Shown one piece after another: positions 55,873-64,000 of a stretch of 64,000 nucleotides of DNA. The notes beneath the pieces are model-generated. The model worked only from the letters and a program-made list of their open reading frames with translations, did not search any database and had not been told where the DNA came from. A program made the position numbers and the translations under genes. Position 1 is the stretch's first letter. The number at the start of each line of letters is the position of its first letter. The stretch covers positions 100,358 to 164,357 of the forward strand of contig NZ_JALQCW010000006.1 in the NCBI RefSeq assembly GCF_023241715.1. The letters are read 5' to 3'. The stretch is from Pseudomonas morbosilactucae (GTDB lineage: Bacteria; Pseudomonadota; Gammaproteobacteria; Pseudomonadales; Pseudomonadaceae).

Positions 55873-57610
55873 AAGAGGCGGGTTGCAGGGCCAGCTCCAC
55901 CGCCTCAGGCCGTTTCACCACCGCATACACCACCGCAGTGAGCAGGCTGCCCGCGACAATCGCCAGCAGGTACAGCAACGCATGGTTGATGGCATTCGGG
56001 ATCAGCATGACAAACAGGCCGCCATGGGGCGCCATCAGTTTGCAGCCGAAGTACATCGACAAAGCCCCGGTCAGGGCGCCGCCGGCAATGCTCGCCGGGA
56101 TCACTCGCAACGGGTCTTTGGCGGCAAACGGAATCGCGCCTTCGGAGATAAAGCACAGGCCCAATACCAGGGCGGCCTTACCGGCTTCGCGTTCGGTCTG
56201 GGCAAATTTGCGTCGGGCAATAAAGGTGGCGATGCCCAGGCCAATGGGCGGCACCATGCCCGCGGCCATGGTCGCGGCCATCGGTGCATAACTCTGGGAG
56301 GCCAGCAGCCCTACCGAGAACGCATAGGCCGCCTTGTTGATCGGCCCGCCCAAATCCACGCACATCATCCCGCCCAGCAGCACGCCCAGCAGAATCGCGT
56401 TGGTGGTGCCCATGCTGTCGAGGAAGTGGGTCAAGGCTTCCAGCATGCCCGCCACCGGTTTGCCGACCACGTAGATCATCACCAGGCCGGTGAACAGGCT
56501 GGCCAACAACGGAATGATCAGAATCGGCTTCAGCGCCTCGAGGCTTTGCGGCAGGCGTGCGTATTTGTTGATCGCCTTGGCCGCATAACCGGCGATAAAC
56601 CCGGCCACGATGCCGCCAATGAAACCGGCACCCAGGGTGCTGGCCAGCAAGCCGCCAATCATCCCCGGCGCCAGGCCCGGACGGTCAGCGATGGAGTACG
56701 CGATGTAGCCCGCCAACAGCGGCACCATCAGCTTGAAGGCGGTTTCGCCACCAATCTGCATCAGGGCCGCGGCCAAGGTGCCCGGCTCCTTGAACGCGGT
56801 AATGCCGAACACGAAGGACAAGGCAATCATCAGGCCGCCTGCCACCACCATCGGCAGCATGAACGACACGCCGGTGAGCAGATGCTTGTAGGCCCCGGTC
56901 TTTTCCTGCTTGGCCGGCGCCTGGCCGCCACTGGCTGCCGACTCCTGCTGACCTTCAGCCAGGGCCTTGTTCAGCGTGGCCTCGGCTTGCTTGAGGGCGA
57001 TCCCGGTGCCACAGCGGTAAATCTTCTTGCCGGCAAAACGCTCGGTGGCGACTTCAATGTCCGCCGCCAGCAGCACCACGTCCGCCTGGGCAATGGCCTC
57101 GGCGCTCAAGGGGTTGCGGGCGCCCACCGAGCCCTGGGTTTCCACCTGCAGGTCGTAACCCAGGCGTTTGGCCGCCTGTTGCAACGCTTCGGCGGCCATA
57201 AAGGTGTGGGCCACCCCGGTCGGGCAGGCGGTGATCGCCACCAACCGCGGTACCGATTGCGCAGCCGCGGTCACGGGTTCGGCAACGGCTGTACCGGCGA
57301 CATACACCTGGGCTTCTTCGGCGCCACGGCGCAGCACCGCGTCCACATCCTGCAGGGCCTGGGACGGCGTGCTCTGATAGACCCGCTTGCCGACAAACCG
57401 CGACATATCCACAGGCCCGGTGCTGACAACCAGCACCCACTCGGCCGCTTCGATGGTGCCTGCCGACAACTCGCGCTCGGGATGGGCATCGTCATGCACT
57501 TCAACGCTGGTGCTCCAGCCCTGGCGCTGGGCCGCAGCATCGAGCAAACGGGCACAAAGCACGCTGGTGACCATGCCATTGGGGCAGGCGGTAATAATGG
57601 CTAACTTCAT
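55868..57610 (-). CDS. fruA: PTS fructose transporter subunit IIB'BC
   Basis: FruA imports fructose and phosphorylates it to fructose 1-phosphate using phosphate from FruB. The 580-residue protein has an N-terminal EIIB' domain (1-100, ITACPNGMVTS with Cys9), the active EIIB domain (about 120-220, ITACPTGVAHTFMA) and an EIIC channel with about eight helices (from about 245; HLLTGVSFMLPMVVAGG). I use the ATG at 57610, with GAGGG 7 bases upstream. The TAG stop (55870-55868) lies inside a REP element. It follows fruK by 11 bases. Confidence 0.95.
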   Translation of the reverse strand: MKLAIITACPNGMVTSVLCARLLDAAAQRQGWSTSVEVHDDAHPERELSAGTIEAAEWVLVVSTGPVDMSRFVGKRVYQSTPSQALQDVDAVLRRGAEEAQVYVAGTAVAEPVTAAAQSVPRLVAITACPTGVAHTFMAAEALQQAAKRLGYDLQVETQGSVGARNPLSAEAIAQADVVLLAADIEVATERFAGKKIYRCGTGIALKQAEATLNKALAEGQQESAASGGQAPAKQEKTGAYKHLLTGVSFMLPMVVAGGLMIALSFVFGITAFKEPGTLAAALMQIGGETAFKLMVPLLAGYIAYSIADRPGLAPGMIGGLLASTLGAGFIGGIVAGFIAGYAAKAINKYARLPQSLEALKPILIIPLLASLFTGLVMIYVVGKPVAGMLEALTHFLDSMGTTNAILLGVLLGGMMCVDLGGPINKAAYAFSVGLLASQSYAPMAATMAAGMVPPIGLGIATFIARRKFAQTEREAGKAALVLGLCFISEGAIPFAAKDPLRVIPASIAGGALTGALSMYFGCKLMAPHGGLFVMLIPNAINHALLYLLAIVAGSLLTAVVYAVVKRPEAVELALQPASS

Positions 57611-57621
57611 AAGCAACCCTC

Positions 57622-58563
57622 TTATTGTTCTGTGAGGGGATGAACACGCACCCCCTGCTCAAGCTGCGCCAGTTGCGCGGCGTCGCTGATGCCGAAACCG
57701 ATCTGGGTCACCGCCATGGCGGCGATGGCGGTGGCGGTGCGCAAGGTCTGTTCGGCGCTGTGGCCACTGAGCAAACCGTGGAGCATGCCGGCCAGCAACG
57801 AGTCGCCGGCGCCCACGGTGCTGGCCACCGTGACCTTGGGCGGCAACGCCTGCAATGTCGGTGCCGTGCTGAACCAGTTCACACCGTCGGCGCCATGGGA
57901 AATCACCACGTGCTCGACGCCCTGGGCGTGCAAGCGCTGGGCAGCTTCGGCCTGGGCGGCCAACGACAGCACCGGACTGCCCAGGGCATCGGCCAGTTCT
58001 TCGGTGTTCGGCTTGATCAGCCAGGGGCCCGCCGCCAGGCCGGCGCGCAAGGCGGCGCCGCTGGTGTCGAGGACCACTTTCAAACCGAGGCTCTTCAGGC
58101 GCAGTAGCAACCCGTGCAACCACTCCGGGCTGACGCCCCGAGGCAGGCTGCCAGCCACCACCACCGCGTCGTGCCCGGGGGCGATCTGCTCCAGGCGTTC
58201 GAGCAGTGCCTGCTGCGCCGCCTCGCTGACCTGCGGGCCCGGGCCGTTGACGTCGGTGATACGGCCGTCATGCTCGGCCAGCTTGATGTTGCTGCGGGTG
58301 TCACCCGGTACGCGGACAAAGGCGTCGACAAAACCACGGCGGGCAAATAACGCCTCGAACGCCTGGGGATTGTCTTCGCCAAGAAAGCCGCTGACCGTCA
58401 GTTGATGGCCGAGGTCGGCCAGCACCTGAGCCACGTTCACGCCTTTGCCGGCGGCATGGGTGAGCATGGCTTCGCTGCGGTTGACCTGGCCCGGTTCCAG
58501 GCGCGCCAACTGGACGGTGAGGTCCAGCGCCGGGTTCAGGGTCAGGGTAAGAATCGTTGCCAT
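57622..58563 (-). CDS. fruK: 1-phosphofructokinase
   Basis: FruK phosphorylates fructose 1-phosphate to fructose 1,6-bisphosphate. The 313-residue protein is a PfkB/ribokinase-family kinase: N-terminal NPALDLTVQL, the substrate glycine motif AGKGVNVAQVLADLG and the C-terminal signature TVGAGDSLLAGML, whose Asp is the catalytic base. Its ATG overlaps the fruB stop by one base (TAATG). It is the middle gene of fruB-fruK-fruA. Confidence 0.96.
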   Translation of the reverse strand: MATILTLTLNPALDLTVQLARLEPGQVNRSEAMLTHAAGKGVNVAQVLADLGHQLTVSGFLGEDNPQAFEALFARRGFVDAFVRVPGDTRSNIKLAEHDGRITDVNGPGPQVSEAAQQALLERLEQIAPGHDAVVVAGSLPRGVSPEWLHGLLLRLKSLGLKVVLDTSGAALRAGLAAGPWLIKPNTEELADALGSPVLSLAAQAEAAQRLHAQGVEHVVISHGADGVNWFSTAPTLQALPPKVTVASTVGAGDSLLAGMLHGLLSGHSAEQTLRTATAIAAMAVTQIGFGISDAAQLAQLEQGVRVHPLTEQ

Positions 58564-61424
58564 TACATGGCCTCCACAAGGGCACGCACGTCATCGGCGC
58601 TGCCGACGGCCAGGGCCTGTTGAGCAAGGGTTTGCGCCTGGACCAGGCTGAGTTCGCGGATCCGCGCCTTGACCTCGGCAATGCTGCGGCCGGAGACGCT
58701 GAGTTCATCCACCCCCAGCCCGACCAGCACCGGCACCGCCAGCGGATCGGCCGCCAGCTCGCCACAAACGCCGACCCATTTGCCGTGGGCATGGGCGGCG
58801 CGCACGGTGATGTCGATCAGTTGCAGCACAGCCGGGTGCAGGCCGTCGGCCTGGGCCGACAAGGTCGGGTGACCGCGGTCGATGGCCAGGGTGTATTGGG
58901 TCAGGTCATTGGTGCCGACGCTGAAGAAGTCCACTTCCTTGGCCAGCACCGGCGCCAGCAAGGCAGCGGACGGCACTTCGATCATGATCCCCAGCTGCAA
59001 GTCGGCTACCGGGATTTCCTGGCGCAGGCGCTCGGTCATGTCCCGGGCCTGGCGCCACTCATCCACGCTACCGACCATGGGGAACATGATGCGCAGCGGG
59101 CGGTTGTCGGCCGAACGCAGCAAGGCGCGCAACTGGGCTTCCATGATCTGTGGGCGTTGCAGGGTCAGGCGGATGCCGCGCACCCCGAGGAAGGGGTTTT
59201 CTTCCTTGGCAATCGGCCAGTAAGGCAGCGGTTTGTCGCCGCCGACATCCAGGGTGCGCACCACCAGCGGACGACCGGCCAGGCCATCCAGCACACGGCG
59301 GTATTCGGCTTCCTGGGTGGCTTCGTCCGGGGCTTGCGGGTGAGCCATGAAGATCAGCTCGGTGCGCAGCAGGCCGATGCCTTCGGCACCGTTATCCACA
59401 GCGCTGGTGACGCCGGAGCTTTCGCCGATGTTGGCGAAGACTTCGACGTGATGGCCGTCGGTGGTGTGGGCCAACTGATGACGTTGCTCGGCGGCGGCCT
59501 TGAGGCGCTGCTCGCGGGTGTCACGTTCTTCGGCGGCCCGTTGCAGGGTGGCACTGTCGGCGTCCACATGCAGGCGACCGCGCTGGCCATCGAGCAGCAG
59601 AGGCGTGCCGGACTTGAGTAGCAAGACGCCGGCGCCGGCGCCCACCAGCGCCGGAATGCCCAGGGCCCGGGCGACGATGGCGCTGTGGGCGGTGGCGCCG
59701 CCACGGGCGGTGAGGATGCCGGCCACACGGGCCGGGTCGAGGCGCGCCACGTCCGACGGGCCCACTTCGTCCATCACCAGGATGTAGGGCTGCTCAGGCT
59801 CGGCGGGGGTTTCCACGCCACACAATTGGGCCAGCACCCGACGACCGATGTCCCGCAAGTCGGCGGCGCGTTCAGCGAGCAAGGCGTCCTGCAAGGATTC
59901 CTGCTGCTTGGCCGCGGCTTCGATCACGGTCATCCACGCGGCTTCCGCACTTTCACCCTGCTTGAGGCGGGTGTCGACTTCATCGGTAAGTTCCGGGTCG
60001 TCGAGCATTTCCTGGTGGGTGATGAAAATCTCGCGGATGGCCTTGGCCTTGCTGCGCTGGATCAGACCTTCGATATCACCACGCACATCGGCCAGGGCCT
60101 GCTGCAGGCGCTGGCGCTCGATGGCGGTGGACTCGCCGCGCAGCGGGTAGTCGATGGCCTGTTGCACCTGGATATGGGCCGGGCCGATGGCAATCCCCGG
60201 CGCGGCGGCAATCGCCTGGACCAGGCTACCGGACGCCGGGGCGCTGACGGGCACAGCCACCTCTTCAACCACTTCCCGAGGTGCGCTCACCGCCGGCAGC
60301 GGCTCGACTTCTTCGCCCAGGCCTTCTTCGATGGCGGCCAACAGCGCCGGCAAGGCATCGGCAGCAATGCTCGGTTCGGCGATCAGTTCCAGCACCTGGC
60401 CGCGACGGGCGCCGAGGCTGAGCAGCTTGCTCAGGCTCTTCACCGACACGGCGGAATCCTTGCCGTCGACGATGCGAACGCGGATCTCGCCTTCAAAACT
60501 CTTGGCCAGTTGCGCCAGGATCTTCGCCGGCCGCGCATGCAGGCCGTGGGCGTTGGCCAGGGCGATACGGGCACTGGGCCAGTCCGCCGGCAATTCGCCA
60601 CCCAGCGCTTCGAGCACCGCCCGGCTGCTGGTGGCGCGGCCCAACTCATGGCCACGGCCTTCGATCAGCAGCGCACACAAGCGCTCCAGCAGGGCCTGGT
60701 GGGCCTCGCCGAGGCTGGCCAGGCAGAACAGCCCGCTCAGGGGCTGACCCAGGTAACGAATCGGTTTGTCCGGGGTGACAAAGGCCAGGCCCGGGCGCAA
60801 CACGGTCTGCTCGCTGTGCAGCCACCACAGGCCATCGCCCAGGGGCAGCGCTTCCACCTGTTGCAGCACGGCGGCAAAGCCATTGCTCACGCACTCGGCC
60901 TGGCGCAGCAGGCGAGCGCCACGCCACACCAGCTCTTCAAAATCTTCAGCGGCCACGCCCAGGCCAATCATTTGCGCGTCCAGGGCCAGCTCTTGCGGCG
61001 CCCCTTGCAACAGCTTCAGCAAGGCTTCAGGCGAACTGGCGCGACGCAAAGCCTGGCCCAGGTCGGTCTCGCCCAGGGCCCGGGTCAGCAGTTGCAGCAA
61101 ACGCAGGTGTTCGTCGGATTTGGCGGCAATGCCGATCGCCAGGTAGACGATCTGGCCGTCGCCCCAATCCACGCCCTCGGGAAATTGCAGCAGGCGCACG
61201 CCGGTGGCGAACACCTGGTCACGGGTTTCCGGCGTGCCGTGGGGGATGGCAATACCTTGTCCGAGAAAGGTCGAGCCCTGAGCTTCCCGGGCCTTGAGGC
61301 CGGCGAGATAACCCTCGGCAACCAAACCATCGGCAACCAGTTTGTCGGCCAGCAGGTGCAGTGCCGCGGACTTATCCACAGCCGTTTGGCCCATGGATAT
61401 CTGCTCTATGGTGAGCTCGAGCAT
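58563..61424 (-). CDS. fruB: PTS fructose multiphosphoryl transfer protein (EIIA-HPr-EI fusion)
   Basis: A 953-residue fusion carrying the whole soluble phosphorelay: EIIA(Fru) at the N-terminus (active His62 in IAIPHGTPE), an HPr domain near 285-370 (His in NAHGLHARPAKI) and enzyme I in the remainder (active His in GGATAHSAIVARAL; PEP-binding region with VGTNDLTQYTLAIDRGH and the CGELAADP cysteine). It takes phosphate from phosphoenolpyruvate to FruA. First gene of the fru operon; a Cra operator lies about 140 bases upstream, in the region shared with cra. Confidence 0.96.
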   Translation of the reverse strand: MLELTIEQISMGQTAVDKSAALHLLADKLVADGLVAEGYLAGLKAREAQGSTFLGQGIAIPHGTPETRDQVFATGVRLLQFPEGVDWGDGQIVYLAIGIAAKSDEHLRLLQLLTRALGETDLGQALRRASSPEALLKLLQGAPQELALDAQMIGLGVAAEDFEELVWRGARLLRQAECVSNGFAAVLQQVEALPLGDGLWWLHSEQTVLRPGLAFVTPDKPIRYLGQPLSGLFCLASLGEAHQALLERLCALLIEGRGHELGRATSSRAVLEALGGELPADWPSARIALANAHGLHARPAKILAQLAKSFEGEIRVRIVDGKDSAVSVKSLSKLLSLGARRGQVLELIAEPSIAADALPALLAAIEEGLGEEVEPLPAVSAPREVVEEVAVPVSAPASGSLVQAIAAAPGIAIGPAHIQVQQAIDYPLRGESTAIERQRLQQALADVRGDIEGLIQRSKAKAIREIFITHQEMLDDPELTDEVDTRLKQGESAEAAWMTVIEAAAKQQESLQDALLAERAADLRDIGRRVLAQLCGVETPAEPEQPYILVMDEVGPSDVARLDPARVAGILTARGGATAHSAIVARALGIPALVGAGAGVLLLKSGTPLLLDGQRGRLHVDADSATLQRAAEERDTREQRLKAAAEQRHQLAHTTDGHHVEVFANIGESSGVTSAVDNGAEGIGLLRTELIFMAHPQAPDEATQEAEYRRVLDGLAGRPLVVRTLDVGGDKPLPYWPIAKEENPFLGVRGIRLTLQRPQIMEAQLRALLRSADNRPLRIMFPMVGSVDEWRQARDMTERLRQEIPVADLQLGIMIEVPSAALLAPVLAKEVDFFSVGTNDLTQYTLAIDRGHPTLSAQADGLHPAVLQLIDITVRAAHAHGKWVGVCGELAADPLAVPVLVGLGVDELSVSGRSIAEVKARIRELSLVQAQTLAQQALAVGSADDVRALVEAM

Positions 61425-61724
61425 GCTTTCTCCTATTTAGCGCGGGGGTGGGCGCTAGGTATTGTTTTGAATGATTCAGCTTAGGTGTCTTTAATGCCAC
61501 AAACAGGACTGATTGCTTGGCAGGCAGGCTTCCGGTTTGTTTATAACCCTGGAAAATACGCTTGCTGAAACGTTTAATCTAGAATCTTGGGCACGTTACT
61601 CGATAATGTCGCATCCTTGAAGCCCTTCCGGTCGAATGCATGTTCCGACGATGGTCGTCTGCCCAGATGGAGTAGGATCGGCCAAAATCCTGCCGCATGC
61701 GTCAAAAAACAAGGAAAAACCGGG
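61425..61724. promoter_or_regulatory. divergent fruB/cra regulatory region
   Basis: These 300 bases separate fruB and cra. They contain the Cra operator at 61566-61577 and AT-rich stretches near 61470-61500 and 61535-61560 suited to promoters. AAGGA at 61711-61715 is the cra ribosome site. No gene is seen. Confidence 0.6.
61566..61577. promoter_or_regulatory. Cra (FruR) operator
   Basis: TGAAACGTTTAA is the exact reverse complement of TTAAACGTTTCA, the operator described for P. putida Cra at the fruB promoter. Binding here would repress fruBKA until fructose 1-phosphate releases Cra. Confidence 0.85.
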
Positions 61725-62720
61725 TTGAAACTCAGTGATATCGCTCGGCTGGCCGGTGTGTCTGTTACCACTGCCAGCTACGTCATCAACGGCAAAGCCG
61801 AACAACAACGCATCAGCAGCAGCACCGTCGAACGGGTGCGCGCAGTGGTCGAAGAACATGGCTTCACCCCCAACCCGCAGGCGGCCGGGTTGCGCAGCCG
61901 GCGCACCCGGACCCTGGGTTTCATCCTGCCGGACCTGGAAAACCCCAGTTACGCCCGCATCGCCAAACTCTTGGAACAAGGTGCCCGGGCACGCGGCTAC
62001 CAGTTGCTGATCGCCAGCTCCGACGACGCCCCGGAAAGCGAGCGGCAACTGCTGCAACTGTTCCGCGCCCGGCGCTGCGATGCGCTGTTCGTCGCCAGTT
62101 GCCTGCCCGCCGACGATGACAGTTATCGCCTGCTGCAAGAGCAAGGCTTGCCGATCATCGCCATCGACCGGGTGATGCAACCTGAACTGTTCTGCTCGGT
62201 TGTCAGCGACGACCAGCAAGCCAGCCTGCACCTGACCCGCAGCCTGTTGCAGCCCGAACCCAAGCAGATTGCCCTGATCGGCGCCCGCCCCGAATTGAGC
62301 ATCAGCCAGGAGCGGGCTGCCGGTTTCCGCCTGGCCCTGGAAGGCTTCGACGGCGAAGTATTGGTCGAACACGGCGAGTCCTTCAGCCGTGAATGCGGAC
62401 GGCAACTGATGGAAGAACTGCTGCAGCGCCTCGGCCACCTGCCGGACGCCCTGGTCACCACTTCCTATGTGTTGTTGCAGGGGGTGTTCGATGCCCTGCA
62501 GGACTTCCCGCTCAAATCCCGGCCCCTGCGCCTGGGCACCTTTGGTGACACCCAGTTGCTGGACTTCCTGCCGCTGCCGGTGAACGCCATGGCCCAGCAA
62601 CATGCCTTGATGGCCGACAAGGCGCTGCAACTGGCCCTGGCAGCCATCGAAGACAACCATTACCAGCCAGGCGTGCAGGCCATTCCCCGGACCTTCAAGC
62701 AGCGCATCCTGCAGGACTGA
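61725..62720 (+). CDS. cra: LacI-family regulator Cra/FruR
   Basis: Cra represses the fructose operon in pseudomonads and is released by fructose 1-phosphate. The 331-residue protein begins with the LacI-type helix-turn-helix (KLSDIARLAGVSVTTASYVI) and hinge, then a periplasmic-binding-protein-like ligand domain (LGFILPDLENPSYARIAKLLEQGARARGY). The start is TTG at 61725, with AAGGA 9 bases upstream; any longer reading lacks both homology and a ribosome site. Divergent from fruBKA across a 300-base region with a matching operator. Confidence 0.94.
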   Translation: MKLSDIARLAGVSVTTASYVINGKAEQQRISSSTVERVRAVVEEHGFTPNPQAAGLRSRRTRTLGFILPDLENPSYARIAKLLEQGARARGYQLLIASSDDAPESERQLLQLFRARRCDALFVASCLPADDDSYRLLQEQGLPIIAIDRVMQPELFCSVVSDDQQASLHLTRSLLQPEPKQIALIGARPELSISQERAAGFRLALEGFDGEVLVEHGESFSRECGRQLMEELLQRLGHLPDALVTTSYVLLQGVFDALQDFPLKSRPLRLGTFGDTQLLDFLPLPVNAMAQQHALMADKALQLALAAIEDNHYQPGVQAIPRTFKQRILQD

Positions 62721-62723
62721 CGC

Positions 62724-63515
62724 GTGGAACTGATCGACAGCCATACCCACCTGGATTTCCCGGATTTCGATCAGGATCGCGTCGCGCTTCTGGCGGACAG
62801 CCGCGCCCTTGGGGTGCGGCGAATGGTGGTGCTGGGGGTCTATCAGGACAACTGGCAGCGGGTCTGGGATCTGGTGCAAAGCGATCCTCAGTTATACGCC
62901 GCCTTTGGCCTGCACCCGGTGTATCTGGACCAGCACCAACCGGCCGATATCAAGGCGCTGGGCGACTGGCTGGCCCGGTTGGCGGGCCATCGCCAGCTAT
63001 GCGCGGTGGGCGAAATCGGCCTGGACTACTTTCTGCCGCACCTGGACCGGGAGCGCCAGCAACAGCTGTTTGAGACCCAATTACAGCTGGCCGCAGACTT
63101 TCAATTGCCCGCCCTGCTCCATGTGCGGCGCAGCCACGCGGCAGTGATCGCCACCCTCAAGCGCTTCAAGCTCAAACGTGCGGGGATCATCCACGCCTTT
63201 GCCGGCAGCCGTGAAGAAGCCCGGGAATACCTCAAGCTGGGGTTCAAGCTGGGCCTGGGCGGCGCCGCCACCTGGCCCCAGGCCCTGCGCCTGCGCAAGG
63301 TGATCGCCGAACTGCCGCTGGATTCGGTGGTCCTGGAAACCGACTCGCCGGACATGGCGCCCGTCATGTTCGCCGGGCTGCGCAACAGCCCCCAGCACCT
63401 GCCGGCCATCTGCGCCGCCCTGGCCGACCTCATGGGCATCGCCCCCGAGCAATTGGCCGCCGCCAGCACCGCGAATGCCTGCGCGCTGTTCGGCTGGCCA
63501 GCCACAACGGCCTGA
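62724..63515 (+). CDS. TatD-family metal-dependent hydrolase (DNase)
   Basis: A 263-residue TIM-barrel hydrolase. Metal ligands are visible: HTH in IDSHTHLDFP (7-9), Glu in AVGEIGLDYF, His in LLHVRRSH, His in IIHAFAGS and Asp in VLETDSPDMAP. TatD-type enzymes are Mg-dependent DNases acting in DNA repair or degradation; the sub-branch here (YjjV-like) is less studied. The start is GTG at 62724, 3 bases after the cra stop, so it is probably translated from the same transcript as cra. Confidence 0.9.
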   Translation: MELIDSHTHLDFPDFDQDRVALLADSRALGVRRMVVLGVYQDNWQRVWDLVQSDPQLYAAFGLHPVYLDQHQPADIKALGDWLARLAGHRQLCAVGEIGLDYFLPHLDRERQQQLFETQLQLAADFQLPALLHVRRSHAAVIATLKRFKLKRAGIIHAFAGSREEAREYLKLGFKLGLGGAATWPQALRLRKVIAELPLDSVVLETDSPDMAPVMFAGLRNSPQHLPAICAALADLMGIAPEQLAAASTANACALFGWPATTA

Positions 63516-63517
63516 AC

Positions 63518-64000
63518 TCAGACGCGAAAAGCGCCGATCAGCTGCTTCAACTGCAACACCTGGACCGACAACTGGCGACTGGCGTCCTCGGTCTGGTGGG
63601 CGCCTTCCGCCGTGCGCTCGCCGGCACGGTTGATTTCGACGATGTTCTGATCGATGTCGTGGGCCACCGCCGTCTGTTGCTCCACGGCCGCGGCAATCTG
63701 CTGGTTCTGGTCGACGATCATGCCCACCGCGCCAAGGATGTTTTCCAGCGCCTGCTGGACCTTCTCCGACTGCCCGACCGTGCCGCTGGCCATCTCATGG
63801 CTGCTGCCCATGGCCTTGACCGCCGCGCTCACCCCGCCGTGGAGCTTGGCGATCATCTGTTCGATCTCTTCGGTGGATTGCTGAGTGCGCTTGGCCAGGG
63901 TCCGCACCTCGTCGGCGACCACGGCAAAACCGCGCCCCTGCTCACCGGCCCGGGCGGCTTCGATGGCGGCGTTGAGGGCCAGCAGGTTGGTCTGTTCGGC
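63518..64000 (-). CDS. methyl-accepting chemotaxis protein, C-terminal part (5' end beyond window)
   Basis: The last 160 codons of a chemoreceptor. The strongly conserved hairpin tip is at the right edge ([20 protein letters not shown], then [18 protein letters not shown]), followed by the descending coiled-coil arm with methylation-type heptads ([12 protein letters not shown]) and the end [10 protein letters not shown]. The tip contacts CheA and CheW. The sensor domain that would tell the ligand lies outside. Its stop is 2 bases from the end of the convergent TatD gene. Confidence 0.93.
   Translation of the reverse strand, partial: AEQTNLLALNAAIEAARAGEQGRGFAVVADEVRTLAKRTQQSTEEIEQMIAKLHGGVSAAVKAMGSSHEMASGTVGQSEKVQQALENILGAVGMIVDQNQQIAAAVEQQTAVAHDIDQNIVEINRAGERTAEGAHQTEDASRQLSVQVLQLKQLIGAFRV

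Overview
This window is a stretch of a high-GC gammaproteobacterial chromosome, almost certainly a Pseudomonas of the P. fluorescens group. The evidence is the proteins themselves (RoxS/RoxR, OprD-family porin beside dpp genes, PiuA/PiuC, fused FruB), the GGAGCCGGCTTGCCGGCGA-type REP elements, and a gene order that, as I remember it, parallels the P. aeruginosa PA447x-PA451x region. No rRNA, tRNA, CRISPR array, prophage or insertion sequence is visible; nearly all of it is core genome.

Layout. (1) 1-11041, minus strand: tldD (cut by the window edge), a nitrilase-family amidase, yhdP, rng, maf, mreD, mreC, mreB, a cell-envelope, cell-shape and RNA-processing cluster. (2) 11252-14462, plus: gatC-gatA-gatB, the tRNA-dependent amidotransferase; gatA carries an apparent single-base deletion. 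(3) 14593-17425: a small RlpA-type lipoprotein, a Na+/Ca2+ exchanger-type antiporter, a carboxymuconolactone decarboxylase-family protein and an AEC permease. (4) 17568-24144, minus: an aldarate catabolic cluster (garD, MFS permease, 2,5-dioxovalerate dehydrogenase, kdgD) preceded by a FadR-type GntR regulator, with two candidate operators. (5) 24288-27929, minus: an SbmA-like ABC protein and the redox two-component pair roxS-roxR. (6) 28169-41571, plus: a SIMPL-domain protein, then a large dipeptide uptake locus with four dppA-like binding proteins (the third frameshifted), an OprD-family porin and dppBCDF. (7) 41773-43356, minus: prfC. (8) 43686-47142, plus: a four-gene OpuC/OsmF-type osmolyte ABC transporter. 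(9) 47143-48776: a REPIN, a structured leader or small-RNA region, and speC (ornithine decarboxylase). (10) 48900-55527: Sel1 protein, piuC, piuA and a PepSY-flavodoxin-reductase fusion, an iron/siderophore cluster with a Fur-like box. (11) 55528-62720: a tandem 103-bp REPIN array, fruA-fruK-fruB and the divergent regulator cra/fruR with a Cra operator. (12) a TatD-family DNase, then the C-terminal end of a chemotaxis receptor.

Most worth a second look: two single-base frameshifts (gatA and the third dppA paralogue) that share the same 10-base context; the region upstream of speC with a candidate promoter, an internal terminator and a perfect 21-bp inverted repeat; the 103-bp REPIN array running into the fruA stop codon; and a likely ATT start in mreC.
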